NCBI GenBank assembly: GCA_963832785.1 | Contig: CAWHVF010000009.1 | Coordinates: forward strand, 1-64,000 | Source: CAWBRT01 sp963832785 | GTDB taxonomy: Bacteria > Acidobacteriota > Terriglobia > Terriglobales > Acidobacteriaceae | Direction: 5' to 3' | Length of the DNA stretch: 64,000 bases | Shown: positions 1 through 8,917 of the stretch, piece by piece | Position numbering within the stretch: the first letter of the stretch is position 1 | Layout: the number at the start of each line of letters is the position of its first letter | Program-made: the position numbers and the translations under genes | Notes under the pieces: model-generated | Seen by the model: the letters and a program-made list of their open reading frames with translations, nothing else | Told to the model about the DNA's origin: nothing | The model's database searches: none

Positions 1-552
1 GGATCGCGGCCTGATCGAGCGAATACTGGCCATTGCCATAATCGATAAACTGAGAGAGTGGCGCTGCCTTGCTCCCGGTAACCAGCTCCAACTCGCCATC
101 GGCCTTGAGGCATAGCATCTGCTTGCGCTTGTCGCCGGTGGCGATGCCAATTTCCCAAAGTTCGCCGCTGGCTGACCGTCTGTCATTGCGACGCAGCCCA
201 AGGCTCTGCGCGGCAAACCCGCATAGGGCATCCATCTCGCACCGACATTGCCTCAGCCGCTCGGCGTCAACGGCCACGCGGTTGGTGTCACTCCGCTTGT
301 CGCACACGATGAACGATGCCGCGCCGCCCGATGCGATGGGCAACGTATGCACCGGCATACACATTCCTGCTCGCAGCCAGGACACACCGCACTGGCGGCA
401 GGGCGCGCCTTCACGAGCAGCTTTGCGACCTTCATGGCCTTCACGGCTTCCGCAGGCCAATGGCTCAGTTCCTCTTCGCTGACCAGTACCGCTGCGCCTT
501 TGAGCGCGCCCACGCGCCCCAGCAGCTCAAGCATCGCGTCCAGCGGCGTCAT
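1..552 (-). pseudogene. Unknown conserved protein, frameshifted, 3' end beyond window
   Basis: The gene starts at ATG 552, inside the stop of its upstream neighbour (ATGA overlap), so the two are translationally coupled. The first reading frame (starts MTPLDAMLELLGRVGALKG) runs to a Cys motif CPGCEQEC near 360. There the coding sense continues in another frame, beginning MPVHTLPIASGG at 358 and staying open to base 1 (about 119 residues, ending SLDQAAI at the window edge). Inserting one base between 360 and 358 would restore one continuous product. I read this as a single-base deletion or a sequencing error. The paired Cys residues suggest a small metal site. I do not recognise a function. 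The reading-frame change is seen; the single-gene interpretation is inferred. Confidence 0.6.
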
Positions 553-1778
553 GCCTTAGCCGCCTCTGCCGCTTCAGTCGCCTCCGCCCCCTCGGTTGCC
601 TCCTTGGGTTCAATCCCGGAAGCTTCAAGCATGTCGCGCAGCTTCAGATCTAACTCGTCGTACTTGAGCGAACAGGAGTTGGGATGGGTGACGCGGATGG
701 TCGCCGACTTCGGCGGCTTGTCGGCGTCCACCGTAACCGTCGCCGAAAACTCCACCTGGGTGACGTTGTAAAGGTGCAGGGGCAAGGACTTGCCTATCTG
801 GTCGAGCAGGTCGTAAACCGCGCCAGGATTGCCAGACACATCGGCCTCCAGCGTGATCCGGTCGCCTTTCTTTACCTTGGACGACAGCCTCAACTTCTTT
901 ACCACCACGTCCTGAATGCCGCTGCCCGCGTCGAATACGAAATGAAAGCTCTTCTGGCGTAGTGGATTCAGGTCATAAACCCGCCCATCTTTAGGGTCGG
1001 GCGGCAGTTCAGGCAGTTTCAGAATCGCCGTGGCAAACATCCCTTGCAGCGGCTCGATGGCCTTGTACGATCCGCGAAAATTCAGGTCGAGCGACCCGTC
1101 CTTCTGTGAATAGACGTAAATCACTTCAAAGGCCGGGTTGTGCGGCCGGCGTGCGAACTGCCCATCCACCCACTCAACGCTTTGCTGCGAATAGTCCTCG
1201 GGATAGGCAAAGAAATAGTCCAGGTCGCCACGGCGGAACGGCTCCACCACGCAATTGTTGCCACGCCCCTCGGTGCGGTGGAAGTACGTGCGGATCAATC
1301 CAGCCAGATCATTCAGGCTGGCCGGGTCCACCGCCGCGGGCAGATGCGGCAGGTTCTTCCGCTTACGCCAGTAAGGCAAGGTGTCGGCGTGGTAGAAGAG
1401 TGTCGCCCCCTTCCAGAACTGCGAGTGGTCAAGGAATGTGACCATCGCGCGTTCGTAGTGGCTGGCGAGTCCCGCGAGCTTCTCGACAAATTCCGCGTGT
1501 GCTTGCGAGCCTGCCGTCAAGTGCCATTCCGCCTCATCGCGGATTGCATGGAAACCCTTCTCGCAGCTCAGCTCGAATATGCTGCGCAGTTCGGCGTCCA
1601 TCGCGTTGCGCTGAGCGTCAGGCAATTGCAACCACGCCGGGAACAAGTCGTCCGGCTGCCCTTCCTTCATGGTCGCAAAATCCAGCTCCCCGAACACGTT
1701 CCGCACCTGAAAGTAGCGGGCGAGCAGGGCATTCGGCATCTGCCGGAAGAAATCCTTCGTTGAGTAATGCCGCGTCAT
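549..1778 (-). CDS. Conserved protein of unknown function (409 aa)
   Basis: I place the start at the ATG at 1778 (MTRHYSTKDFFRQMPNALLA), not at the upstream in-frame ATG at 1841 that would add a His/Cys-rich leader. The protein is soluble, with no signal peptide or membrane segment. It is rich in aromatic and charged residues, contains a central block EPFRRGDLDYFFAYPEDYSQ (around residue 200), and ends in an Ala/Glu-rich low-complexity tail after residue 385. Its TGA overlaps the ATG of the next gene (the frameshifted 1-552 gene), so the two form a module. It is divergent from the cas3 operon. I do not recognise a catalytic motif. The sequence looks like a well-conserved family, but I cannot name a role. 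Confidence 0.75.
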   Translation of the reverse strand: MTRHYSTKDFFRQMPNALLARYFQVRNVFGELDFATMKEGQPDDLFPAWLQLPDAQRNAMDAELRSIFELSCEKGFHAIRDEAEWHLTAGSQAHAEFVEKLAGLASHYERAMVTFLDHSQFWKGATLFYHADTLPYWRKRKNLPHLPAAVDPASLNDLAGLIRTYFHRTEGRGNNCVVEPFRRGDLDYFFAYPEDYSQQSVEWVDGQFARRPHNPAFEVIYVYSQKDGSLDLNFRGSYKAIEPLQGMFATAILKLPELPPDPKDGRVYDLNPLRQKSFHFVFDAGSGIQDVVVKKLRLSSKVKKGDRITLEADVSGNPGAVYDLLDQIGKSLPLHLYNVTQVEFSATVTVDADKPPKSATIRVTHPNSCSLKYDELDLKLRDMLEASGIEPKEATEGAEATEAAEAAKA

Positions 1779-1830
1779 CCGTCCCCCCTCCTGACAGCAA
1801 TGAAACCTATGAATTGTATTCTGCCGGATT

Positions 1831-1849
1831 GTACTGTACATTGCAGTAC
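1831..1849. promoter_or_regulatory. Inverted repeat in divergent intergenic region
   Basis: GTACTG, seven bases, CAGTAC: a perfect 6-bp inverted repeat, positioned between the divergent starts at 1778 (minus) and about 1968-1998 (plus, cas3). Its position suits an operator controlling one or both units. No regulator gene adjoins it, so this is positional inference only. Confidence 0.3.
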
Positions 1850-1967
1850 GATCATAGAGTTAGGTCTTATGCGGGGAGACTGAAGAGTATCCGCAACCCC
1901 AACACCCGCGTTGCATATGTTCGGGTAGAGTGGACTTCCTCGGCTGGACAGAGTAGTACCTTCTGGT

Positions 1968-4280
1968 TTGAATAGAACAAAGTGTGGGGGTGGCGCTTTG
2001 CATGGCAAAAGAGGTCTCCCTACCGAGCAAAACCTGAAACCCATCGCTCATGTTCTCCCGGAGGATTTGCGCGTCACGCATCCTCTCGAAGAGCATCTCT
2101 CCTCTGTCTCCCAGATGGCTGGTAGGATGGCCTCGGAGTTCGGGGCCGAAGAATGGGGTAGACTCGCTGGCCTTTGGCACGATCTGGGAAAGTTCAGCCA
2201 CGACTTTCAGTCGTATATCCGCAGCAAGAGTGGATATGAAGCGCACCTCGTCGATGTTGCCTTCGGTAAAGTCAATCACTCAAGTGCAGGAGCGCTTCAT
2301 TCCGAAGCGTCCTTTGGAAAACTGGGGCTGGTGCTTGCCTATCTCATCGCCGGTCACCACTCTGGCCTTCCCGACTGGTTCCCCGATGAGACGGGCGCTG
2401 CCGCACTCGATAATCGCGTGAGAGACGGTAAGGCAACCGGGCTGCTTGAGCAGGCGTCGGGGGCTGCTCCGGAAGAAATTCTAAGGGCGGAGCAACCAGC
2501 CTTTAGGCCCGACTCATTCGGAAGCTCAGGTGGTCTGCACCTGTGGATACGTATGCTTTTTTCCTGCCTGACCGATGCGGATTTTCTCGACACCGAAATC
2601 TTTATGGATAAGGCGAAAAGCGGGCAGCGTGGTGGCTATCCAGAGCTTGCAACGCTTCGCGCTCAATTCAACGAGGCAATGGAAAAGAAGGCCAGGCAGG
2701 CCGAGTCCACCCCAATCAACCAACTCCGCGCAGACGTGCTGCGGCAATGCCGGGAGAGGGCCGCAAGCGCGCCGGGACTCTATACGCTGACCGTCCCCAC
2801 CGGTGGTGGCAAAACGCTCTCCAGCCTTGCCTTTGCGCTCGAACACGCACTTCATTGTGACAAGCGCCGCATCGTTTATGCCATCCCTTACACCAGCATC
2901 ATCGAGCAGACGGCGAATGTGTTCCGCGATATGTTCGGCAGGGCAGTGCTGGAGCACCACAGCAATCTCGATACGAAGGGGGAGACCGCAAGGAGCCGGC
3001 TGGCTTCCGAGAACTGGGACGCCCCGCTGGTTGTAACGACAAACGTACAACTCTTCGAGTCGCTCTTCGCCGCACGCACCAGCCGTTGCCGAAAGCTGCA
3101 CAACTTGGTGAACAGTGTCATTATTTTGGACGAAGCGCAACTGCTGCCGCCAGCGTTCTTGCAGCCCATTTTGGATGTGATGCGGCTGTTAGCGGAGCAC
3201 TACCGCGTTACGTTCGTGCTCTGTACCGCGACTCAACCGGCGCTGGGCACTCGCACGGACAACTTAGGCAGGACTTGGTTTCGCGGTCTCGATGATGCCA
3301 AGGAGATCGTCTCCGGCACGGAGCAGTTGTATGAGCAGCTTGAGCGCGTGAAGGTGGTTCTTCCGCAAGAATGGGACACACCCAGTAACTGGGACGAGAT
3401 TGCCGGCAGGATTGCGCAGCACTCATCTGTGCTCGCCATTGTCAATACGCGCGCCGACTGCCGCGAGCTGCATCGCAGAATGCCGGCGGGGACCATCCAT
3501 CTTTCGGCGCTGATGTGCGGCGAACATCGCAGCTTTGTCATCAAGCGGATCAAGCAGCGGCTCGCAACCCAAGAGAGCGTGCGCGTGGTAAGCACGCAGT
3601 TGATCGAGGCAGGAGTCGATGTGGATTTTCCTGTAGTCTATCGCGCACTTGCAGGACTCGACTCGATTGCGCAGGCTGCGGGACGCTGCAATCGCGAGGG
3701 CAAGCAAGCGGACAAGGGGAAGGTCTTTGTCTTTATCCCTCCGAAGCAAGCGCCACCCGGGCTGCTGCGCTTTGGCGAGGACGTTTGCAAGAGGCTTTTG
3801 ATCTACAGGCCGGAAAAGCCGCTCACTCCTGAATGGTTCACGAGGTACTTTGCGCACTACTACAGCGCGGCGGGCAGGGAAGGACTGGACAAAATGGGCA
3901 TCCACGAGTTACTGACGAAGGATGCTGCGCAATGCAAGATTCAGTTTCGCACTGCTGCGGAGCGCTTCCAGTTGATCGACGAAGACGGAAGCGTGACGGT
4001 GATTGTTCCCTACGCCAATCCAGATGATAGCTGCCGCGATAGCCGGCTGCTGATTGCGCGGCTTCGTTCGGGCGAGCTGCATCGCGGCCTGTTGCGCGAG
4101 CTGCAACGGTTTACGGTCACGGTGCGAAGGTATGAGTTCCAGCGACTCGAAAAGGCCGGGGAGATTGAAGAAATCGTGCAGGGGATATGGGTTCTAAAGA
4201 ACGAAACAGCATATCATCCCAGCCTTGGACTGCTTCTGGAAGCTACCGGAAGCCCTGATCCAGGCGGTCTCTATTGCTGA
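1968..4280 (+). CDS. cas3: CRISPR-associated helicase-nuclease Cas3 (type I-C)
   Basis: Cas3 degrades DNA recruited by Cascade, using an N-terminal HD nuclease and an SF2 helicase. The HD motif is seen as WHDLGKF (residue about 70), with further histidines at about 115-140. Walker A is TGGGKT (about 278), the DEAD-like box DEAQ (about 388), motif III CTAT (about 418), and motif VI QAAGRCNREG (about 568). Length (770 aa) fits an intact type I-C Cas3. The start is uncertain: the coordinate given is a TTG at 1968. A second TTG at 1998 has a GGGGG seven bases upstream and would give a protein about 10 residues shorter. cas5 follows after about 100 bp. All motifs look intact even though the rest of the locus is missing. 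Confidence 0.93.
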   Translation: MNRTKCGGGALHGKRGLPTEQNLKPIAHVLPEDLRVTHPLEEHLSSVSQMAGRMASEFGAEEWGRLAGLWHDLGKFSHDFQSYIRSKSGYEAHLVDVAFGKVNHSSAGALHSEASFGKLGLVLAYLIAGHHSGLPDWFPDETGAAALDNRVRDGKATGLLEQASGAAPEEILRAEQPAFRPDSFGSSGGLHLWIRMLFSCLTDADFLDTEIFMDKAKSGQRGGYPELATLRAQFNEAMEKKARQAESTPINQLRADVLRQCRERAASAPGLYTLTVPTGGGKTLSSLAFALEHALHCDKRRIVYAIPYTSIIEQTANVFRDMFGRAVLEHHSNLDTKGETARSRLASENWDAPLVVTTNVQLFESLFAARTSRCRKLHNLVNSVIILDEAQLLPPAFLQPILDVMRLLAEHYRVTFVLCTATQPALGTRTDNLGRTWFRGLDDAKEIVSGTEQLYEQLERVKVVLPQEWDTPSNWDEIAGRIAQHSSVLAIVNTRADCRELHRRMPAGTIHLSALMCGEHRSFVIKRIKQRLATQESVRVVSTQLIEAGVDVDFPVVYRALAGLDSIAQAAGRCNREGKQADKGKVFVFIPPKQAPPGLLRFGEDVCKRLLIYRPEKPLTPEWFTRYFAHYYSAAGREGLDKMGIHELLTKDAAQCKIQFRTAAERFQLIDEDGSVTVIVPYANPDDSCRDSRLLIARLRSGELHRGLLRELQRFTVTVRRYEFQRLEKAGEIEEIVQGIWVLKNETAYHPSLGLLLEATGSPDPGGLYC

Positions 4281-4381
4281 TCTTGGAACCCGGCGACAAA
4301 TTCACGTGGAAATGCAGATGCAGGTGCGGTTGAATTGCGCTTTCTGAAGCATATTGCAAAGTCATGTAGTCAGGAGCCCTC

Positions 4382-5059
4382 ATGCCAACTCGTTATTGTT
4401 TGGAAATCAGCGGAGAGTTCGCCTGCTTTACCCGGCCCGAAATGAAGGTCGAGCGGGTAAGTTACGAAGTTATCACACCCTCAGCCGTGCGGGCTGTGTT
4501 CGAGTCCATTTTGTGGAAGCCTGCGATTCGCTGGCAGCCGGAGAAGGTCGAGGTGCTTGCGCCCGTTCGATGGACGACCATCCGCCGCAATGAAGTAGGA
4601 AGCAAGATTTCCACGGCAAACGTGAGGAGCGCGATGCAGCGAGGCATGGGCGCTATGACGCTTTATGTGGAAGAGGATCGGCAGCAGCGTGCCAGTCTTC
4701 TGCTGCGCGATGTTTGTTACCGCGTTACCGCGAGTTTCGCGCTGACGGAGCGGGCGGGTGAGGGAGACACCCCACTCAAGTTTGCGGAGATGTTCGAGCG
4801 CCGTGCGGCGAAGGGACAGTGCATCAATCAGCCATATCTTGGCTGCCGCGAATTTGCCTGCGACTTCCGTCTGGTCGGTTCACATGCCGACCCAGCGGAG
4901 ATTCCAAAAGAGCTTCACGGTGAAAAAGACCTGGGTTGGATGCTCTACGATCTTGACTTCCGCGACGCTGCGAATCCGCAACCTCGTTTCTTTCATGCCC
5001 GCATGAACGATGGCGTCGTTAGAGTCCCTGCTTGGCAGAGCGAGGAGGTGCGGGGATGA
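4382..5059 (+). CDS. cas5: CRISPR-associated protein Cas5 (type I-C, Cas5c/Cas5d)
   Basis: In type I-C systems Cas5c takes the place of Cas6. It is the endoribonuclease that cuts pre-crRNA in the repeat and then stays on the crRNA 5' end in Cascade. The 225-residue length and the blocks FTRPEMKVERVSYEVITPSA (about residue 15-35) and FHARMNDGVVRVP near the C-terminus are typical of the family. AGGAG five bases before ATG 4382 supports the start. Its TGA overlaps the ATG of the truncated cas8c at 5056 (ATGA), the standard cas5-cas8c coupling. The gene looks full length. Without an array or cas7 in the window it has no obvious local substrate. Confidence 0.92.
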   Translation: MPTRYCLEISGEFACFTRPEMKVERVSYEVITPSAVRAVFESILWKPAIRWQPEKVEVLAPVRWTTIRRNEVGSKISTANVRSAMQRGMGAMTLYVEEDRQQRASLLLRDVCYRVTASFALTERAGEGDTPLKFAEMFERRAAKGQCINQPYLGCREFACDFRLVGSHADPAEIPKELHGEKDLGWMLYDLDFRDAANPQPRFFHARMNDGVVRVPAWQSEEVRG

Positions 5060-5502
5060 TTCTTCAAGAGCTGGTCCGCTACTACGAACGCAAGGCCAAG
5101 GATTCGGAAACGGCCCTGGCACCCGATGGATTCGAAAAGAAAGAAGTTCCCTTCCTCATTATCGTCGACGCCAATGGCCGTTTTCTGCAAATCGAAGATA
5201 CGCGCACAGTGGAAGGCAAGAAGAGACGAACTCGCACTTTTCTCCATTTACCATGGCCCGCCAGGGCCAGAGGTGGAGTGCTGCGAAGGAGTCGATTCAA
5301 CGAAGAACAGATCATTGCCATCCTGAAGGAGTCTGAGGGAGTATTGGCCGCGTCACCACTTTCCGAGGCTGGAAAGCGGGAACATTGGAAAAACCAGCCA
5401 GAGGATACAAGGGCATCTGACGTGCATCATAAATTCAGATCGATCAGCACACGTAATGGAAACAGTGGTGGAAGAGGCTATGCAGCTTCTGCCCACGCAT
5501 AG
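5056..5502 (+). pseudogene. cas8c: Truncated cas8c (Csd1) fused to transposase-derived sequence
   Basis: The first about 63 residues (MILQELVRYYERKAKD..., then LIIVDANGRFLQIEDTR) match the N-terminus of the type I-C large subunit Cas8c/Csd1, normally about 550-650 residues. After about 5245 the Cas8 sequence stops. The frame stays open through an IS3-type OrfA fragment (RRSRFNEEQIIAILKESE, 5278-5340) and unrelated sequence to a stop at 5502. About 90% of Cas8c is gone, and cas7, cas4, cas1, cas2 and a repeat array are all absent downstream. An insertion followed by deletion is the simplest cause. The product cannot act as the PAM-recognising Cascade subunit. Confidence 0.85.
5278..5340 (+). 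mobile_element. IS3-family OrfA N-terminal fragment
   Basis: The translation RRSRFNEEQIIAILKESE matches the start of IS3-group OrfA helix-turn-helix proteins (usual form: M-K/R-x-S-R-F-x-E-E-Q-I-I). Only about 20 codons remain, without an initiator ATG, OrfB or a recognisable right end. It marks the breakpoint that removed the rest of cas8c and the downstream cas genes. Confidence 0.65.
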
Positions 5503-5524
5503 GCACCACGATGGAATAGAGACA

Positions 5525-7657
5525 ATGGCATTCAAGAAAATACAGGAACCGGCTAATCAATTCGAAAGCGTCCTGCGGACCAACTGCGGCAACTGCCCCG
5601 CCGGGTGTGGAATGAAAGTCTTTATGACCGGCGGTAAAGTAACCGACGTATTTGGCGACGAAGAGCACCCGATCAATAAGGGATCCCTATGTCCCAAGGG
5701 GCTGCTGTCCTATTCTCATTTGTATAATCCTCTACGCCTCAAGGAGCCCCGGATCCGGGAGAGCTTGCAAGAGCCCTTCCATACTGTTAGCTGGCGGGAA
5801 GCCATCGAGTTTACTTCTAGCAGGGTGCGCCAGCTTGCAGAGAAGAATGGAAAAGAATCGATGGCCATCTTCGGCCGTGAGACCGATCCGTTCGACTATC
5901 TGGCCGGGGCAGCCTGCTTCGCCTCCGAGTTCAAAACACCCCTTACCCCGGAGCGTTTTTTCCCGTGCTCCTGGGGCGAGAACGGGCTTATCAAAAACAT
6001 GTTCGGGATTCCCGCGGCGCAATTGCAGACTAACCCTCCGCGGGACTGGTGCAATAGCCGCTGCATAATTCTCTACTGCTGTGATCTCGCTGCATCGGAC
6101 CCGATCACCTTCGGTCCCATCCTCGATGCGCGCGACCGGGGAGCCGTCGTTCTCAGCATAGACACCAGGGATAGCATAACCTCTTCGAAAGCCACGATGT
6201 CGCTTAGAGTGAGGCCGGGAAGCCAGACCGTACTTCTCAAGGGAATCCTCAGACTCCAGATAAGCCGCGAACTCGTCGATTCCGATTTCATCTCGGAATG
6301 GACTGAGGGCTTCGAATCTTTGAAATCTCAGGTCGAGGCTTACACTCCGGAAAAGGTGTCAGAAGTCTGTGGCATTGCTGCTGGCGAACTAGAAAAATTC
6401 GTGGGGTATCTGGCAAAGTCGCCGGTGCAGGTTATCGCTGGAGACTGGAGCTCCCGAAAGTTCCTTTCCGATTCAGAGTTGTGCGAATGCGCCGCGATAA
6501 GTTGTTTAAAGGGTTCCATCGGCGTTCCCGGGGGCGGAGTCAATTTCCTCGGAGTATCGCCCTTTGCTTATAGCGGCCAAGCCGGCCAGGTCTCCAATCT
6601 ATGTCTCGAACGCCTCATGACGGGCCGGCCAAGTGATGTCTCCTGTCTTTTTTGGTACGGGAACTCCCGCGCGAGCCTCACCGGAGGCAAATCCTCCAGA
6701 GAGGCGCTGGACAAAGTACCTCTGATTGTTCATTTATCCGCGTACCATAATGAAACCAGCGAACACGCCCATGTTTCGATCCCAACGAGTTCCTGGCTTG
6801 AGTACAACGGACTGCTGCCGACCAATAACGGCAGAGCGATACAGTGCCACAAGAAGGCAGCAGACGCACCCGGCCAATGCCGTTTTCCCCTGCAATTCTG
6901 GACAGACCTGGCCGGCGACATGGGGCTTTCCTGGTGGGGCCAGCAGCAGGCAAAAAACGATCCGCAGAGTTACGACTTCTTTCTGAAGCGTAATCCTCTT
7001 ACCAGCGCGATCACCTGCGATCGCTTGGACCCGAATACCGAGTCCCCCGGCGGTATTCTCTGGCCGTGCACCGACCATTCGCAGGTCCAATTCGAGTCTT
7101 CAAGATTCGTGAAAGGCACCACTCGGGGTCTGAATATTCTTTTTCAGCGCAACCGCCATTACCTGGATTGCGGCCGGCGTTTTCCTACTGCTTCCGGAAA
7201 GATCTCCTTCCCGGTGTTTGCCTCGGGCAATGACGCCAGCGTGGTAACTGGTGCCGCGCCGAACCTGCCCCTGATGCTCACGACTGGGGTCCGCGTCGAT
7301 TACGTGGAAGAATACGCGGGATCTCGGCCGGACAATGGTCCCACGAGCAAGCCGCTTGTCAAGGTTAACCCCAAGCTCGCCAAAACTCTGGGAATCAAGG
7401 ACGGCGACGCCTTGGTTGTAGCAAGTGCAGCGGAACAGTTGAGTGTCCGGGCAGAGATCAGCGACGACGTAGCGCCCGAGGTGTTATGGCTTCCGCAGGG
7501 AGCGGGCTTCGGGATTAAAGACTCTGGACCGATGTCACTGTTCGACGTCCCTGCGGAAGGCAATACGCCGGATTGTTTCACCCGGGTTACGGTCTTTAAG
7601 ACCAGTTCAGACCGGGAAGCAACTGCCAAGAAGATTGTGGAACTTCTCGGGAGTTAA
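5525..7657 (+). CDS. Molybdopterin oxidoreductase, cytosolic catalytic subunit
   Basis: A DMSO-reductase-superfamily protein of 710 residues. An N-terminal 4Fe-4S motif CGNCPAGCGM...CPKG lies at residues about 20-55. The Mo-bis-MGD fold follows, with a C-terminal dinucleotide-binding domain (LMLTTGVRVDYVEEYAGSRP to VLWLPQGAGFG). There is no Tat or other signal peptide, so it should act in the cytosol. The usual Cys/Ser/Sec Mo-ligand position appears to fall in FPCSWGENG (about 155-163), tentatively giving Cys. I start at ATG 5525, preceded by GGAATAGAG, rather than at 5456. The ferredoxin gene begins 6 bp downstream. The pair resembles PhsAB/DmsAB-type modules but lacks a membrane anchor. The substrate is unknown; a sulfur compound is suggested only by the neighbours. 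Confidence 0.85.
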   Translation: MAFKKIQEPANQFESVLRTNCGNCPAGCGMKVFMTGGKVTDVFGDEEHPINKGSLCPKGLLSYSHLYNPLRLKEPRIRESLQEPFHTVSWREAIEFTSSRVRQLAEKNGKESMAIFGRETDPFDYLAGAACFASEFKTPLTPERFFPCSWGENGLIKNMFGIPAAQLQTNPPRDWCNSRCIILYCCDLAASDPITFGPILDARDRGAVVLSIDTRDSITSSKATMSLRVRPGSQTVLLKGILRLQISRELVDSDFISEWTEGFESLKSQVEAYTPEKVSEVCGIAAGELEKFVGYLAKSPVQVIAGDWSSRKFLSDSELCECAAISCLKGSIGVPGGGVNFLGVSPFAYSGQAGQVSNLCLERLMTGRPSDVSCLFWYGNSRASLTGGKSSREALDKVPLIVHLSAYHNETSEHAHVSIPTSSWLEYNGLLPTNNGRAIQCHKKAADAPGQCRFPLQFWTDLAGDMGLSWWGQQQAKNDPQSYDFFLKRNPLTSAITCDRLDPNTESPGGILWPCTDHSQVQFESSRFVKGTTRGLNILFQRNRHYLDCGRRFPTASGKISFPVFASGNDASVVTGAAPNLPLMLTTGVRVDYVEEYAGSRPDNGPTSKPLVKVNPKLAKTLGIKDGDALVVASAAEQLSVRAEISDDVAPEVLWLPQGAGFGIKDSGPMSLFDVPAEGNTPDCFTRVTVFKTSSDREATAKKIVELLGS

Positions 7658-7663
7658 GGGAAT

Positions 7664-8170
7664 ATGAAAATTCTCTGGGTTAGCAAAACACTGAAGCGGC
7701 AAGAAGCGGAGTTACGGGGACTTCCGGAAAACGAACCCATCCTGATGGTCGACCTTGACCGGTGTATCAGTTGCGGGTCTTGCCACTTCGCCTGTGAACT
7801 GGAACAGAGAGGTGGACCTCACGAGACGGCGAAGCCGAAAGCCATACCTGTCGTGATGAAGAAAACCTCTGGATACGAAAGTTCCGTGCATCTGCCGCTT
7901 TCCTGTAGAGATTGCAGTTCTCCGTGCCCCTACCAAACTGACGCCAACGGCTGGATCACCTGCCCCGAGGGGCAACGGGATGCGGCGGAGGCGTGTGATC
8001 TCTGTGCGCATCGGTTCAAGAAAGGCATGATGCCCGCCTGTGCCACCCGCTGCAGTATGAAGTGCATCTATTTCGGGCTTCCTAAAGACGTATGGTTTGC
8101 GCTGAACGAAAAGCGGCTGAGGGGGATGGGCGATCTTATTCTCGATTCTACGGTTGGTAATTCCAAATGA
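7664..8170 (+). CDS. 4Fe-4S ferredoxin-type electron-transfer subunit
   Basis: 168 residues with many cysteines in DmsB/PhsB-like groups: CISCGSCHFACELE (about residue 32-45), CRDCSSPCP (about 84-92), CPEG, CDLCAHRFKKGMMPACATRC (about 109-128) and a final C-I-Y-F-G. This implies three or four 4Fe-4S clusters. It should pass electrons to or from the preceding molybdoenzyme, 6 bp upstream. AAGGGAAT precedes the ATG. The TGA overlaps the ATG of the UPF0280 gene (8167), so the genes are coupled. There is no export signal, consistent with a soluble cytosolic complex. Confidence 0.85.
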   Translation: MKILWVSKTLKRQEAELRGLPENEPILMVDLDRCISCGSCHFACELEQRGGPHETAKPKAIPVVMKKTSGYESSVHLPLSCRDCSSPCPYQTDANGWITCPEGQRDAAEACDLCAHRFKKGMMPACATRCSMKCIYFGLPKDVWFALNEKRLRGMGDLILDSTVGNSK

Positions 8171-8898
8171 GTGCCGCCGCCAAAGAGTTAGGGCCGGAAG
8201 CATACCGGACACTGGCCAACCCTAAGGGTCTGGTCACCTCGCACTTGAGGGTCGGGGAAACCGACGTGCTCATTTCCGGAGGCCGCGATCTGAGCCGTGA
8301 GGCCCTGCCTCTTATCAGGAAGTACAGAGAGCAAATCGAGTCGTATATCAAAAGCTGTGCCATGTTTTCCTGGTCCCTCATGCCGGTGAGCAAGGATGAT
8401 AATGCGCCCGAAATCGTGAAGACAATGATCGAGGCCAGCGTGAAAGCCTGCGTTGGTCCGATGGCTACCGTGGCGGGGGCCATCGCGGACTACGTCGGAC
8501 GCGACCTTCTGGCATACAGCCGGGAGGTGATCATGGAAAACGGCGGAGACATCACGCTCCAGGTTTCCTCGAAGAGAGAGTTGCTCGTTCTGGCCGAGAA
8601 CTCTCCTTTCGAGGGACTGAGAATAGCTGTTGGACCAACGCCCGGGCCAATGGGGATCTGCACTTCTTCAGGCACTCTCGGTCAGTCCCTCAGCTTTGGC
8701 CGTGCCGACGCGGTTACAATTTTCGACCAATCCGCTGCCAAAGCCGACGCCGCAGCCACTGCGGTCGGCAATCTGATCAAGTCCAGTCGCGACATTGAGG
8801 TTGGCATCGAGCGAGCCCGCGAAATAGGAGTGCATGGAGTGTTGATCCTGGTGGATGACAGCATCGGGGCCTGGGGAGATATCGAGATCATAGGCTGA
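8167..8898 (+). CDS. UPF0280 family protein (ApbE-like, COG2122)
   Basis: The 243-residue sequence carries family hallmarks: GPMATVAGAIADYVGRDLL (about residue 98-116) and ENGGDITL (about 122-129). The latter corresponds to the N-x-GGD motif of the ApbE (flavin transferase) fold. A homologue in Methanosarcina (MA1715, COG2122) is reported to support sulfide assimilation together with DUF39 proteins. The gene overlaps the ferredoxin gene by 4 bp and is followed 19 bp later by a DUF39 gene, so the archaeal association recurs here in a bacterial operon. Flavinylation of a partner or sulfur mobilisation are both possible. The biochemical role is not settled. Confidence 0.85.
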   Translation: MSAAAKELGPEAYRTLANPKGLVTSHLRVGETDVLISGGRDLSREALPLIRKYREQIESYIKSCAMFSWSLMPVSKDDNAPEIVKTMIEASVKACVGPMATVAGAIADYVGRDLLAYSREVIMENGGDITLQVSSKRELLVLAENSPFEGLRIAVGPTPGPMGICTSSGTLGQSLSFGRADAVTIFDQSAAKADAAATAVGNLIKSSRDIEVGIERAREIGVHGVLILVDDSIGAWGDIEIIG

Positions 8899-8917
8899 GA
8901 TTTTCTGGGGAGTCGAA

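Noticed and set aside
549..1841. Longer start (ATG 1841) for the 409-residue unknown protein
   Set aside because: The extra 21 residues have no family-like sense and ATG 1778 gives a natural N-terminus.
4281..5524. Possible CRISPR array near cas3/cas5
   Set aside because: No repeated 28-37-bp units with regular spacing were seen here or anywhere else in the window.
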